From Curvibacter sp. (GTDB taxonomy: Bacteria > Pseudomonadota > Gammaproteobacteria > Burkholderiales > Burkholderiaceae_C): a stretch of DNA of 35,101 bases. The stretch is taken from contig REAW01000031.1 of NCBI GenBank assembly GCA_004293725.1, positions 1 through 35,101 on the forward strand, read 5' to 3'. Every line of letters starts with the position of its first letter. Within the stretch, counting starts at the first letter, position 1. Of this stretch, positions 34,994 to 35,101 are shown piece by piece. The position numbers were made by a program, and so were the translations under genes. The notes beneath the pieces are model-generated. The model had not been told where the DNA came from. It saw only the letters and a list, made by a program, of their open reading frames with translations, and ran no database searches.

Positions 34994-35101
34994 ATGAACA
35001 GCCCCCTCACCCAACTCAAAGACCCCAGCCTCCTCAAAACCGACGCCCTGATCAACGGCGAATGGACGCGCGGTAGCAGCCGCTTTGACGTACTCGACCC
35101 C
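34994..35101 (+). CDS. gabD: Succinate-semialdehyde dehydrogenase, N-terminal fragment
   Basis: Thirty-six residues are visible before the window ends, starting MNSPLTQLKDPSLLKTDALI and continuing NGEWTRGSSRFDVLDP. This is the start of a GabD-type NAD(P)+ aldehyde dehydrogenase; the DPSLLKTDALINGEW pattern is characteristic. It would finish the route by oxidising succinate semialdehyde to succinate. It begins 38 bp after gabT in the same direction. Confidence 0.85.
   Translation, partial: MNSPLTQLKDPSLLKTDALINGEWTRGSSRFDVLDP

Overview
The window looks like chromosomal DNA of a betaproteobacterium of the order Burkholderiales, most likely family Comamonadaceae (Rhodoferax/Polaromonas-like). 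This rests on the GC-rich coding bias, the recognisable family-typical proteins (DnaE start, DUF2237, DUF3429, Fpr, AlaS), and three degenerate copies of a short repeat that I recall from Comamonadaceae intergenic DNA. Genes are dense, on both strands, with many overlapping starts and stops. I see no tRNA or rRNA gene, no insertion sequence, no prophage and no CRISPR array.

Layout. 1-95 is the start of dnaE (minus, leaves the window). 220-1398 holds a small unrecognised protein and trhO. 1441-2781 (minus) is a WrbA-like flavodoxin and a pirin, divergent from a LysR gene at 2900. The LysR gene is followed by an FAD oxidoreductase and gluQ, whose reading frame appears to carry an in-frame copy of the repeat. 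5928-8117 (minus) is a membrane diguanylate cyclase with periplasmic solute-binding modules. 8268-10001 is trmB plus an RluA-type pseudouridine synthase. 10065-13974 (minus) is a tight cluster: a pabB-pabC fusion, a secreted TIGR03790-type protein and a rhomboid protease. 14139-16301 is dinG. 16346-19452 (minus) is a 161-residue membrane protein followed by a fused secDF. 19453-20900 has two candidate tiny ORFs, an MscS channel and a 69-residue protein. 20890-22202 (minus) is an SSB-like gene, a lipocalin and a DUF2237 gene. 22336-22958 is a six-cysteine mini-protein overlapping a DUF3429 membrane protein. Then come fpr, a thioredoxin-like protein and alaS.

The last 8 kb is the clearest pathway. 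A LysR regulator (27077-28009) is divergent from a complete YdcSTUV-type ABC importer, a gamma-aminobutyraldehyde dehydrogenase (patD), a GABA transaminase (gabT) and the start of a succinate-semialdehyde dehydrogenase (gabD). Together these would import a polyamine-like compound and convert 4-aminobutanal to GABA, succinate semialdehyde and succinate. The intergenic region in front carries a repeated GGGTAAACC element that is a good operator candidate.

No feature is clearly a wholly new defence or mobile system. The best leads are the repeat family (one copy domesticated inside gluQ, two at convergent gene ends), the terminator-like hairpin in the DUF2237 leader, the Cys-rich/DUF3429 pair, the TIGR03790-rhomboid pair, the stand-alone fused secDF, and the LysR-controlled ydc/gab cluster.
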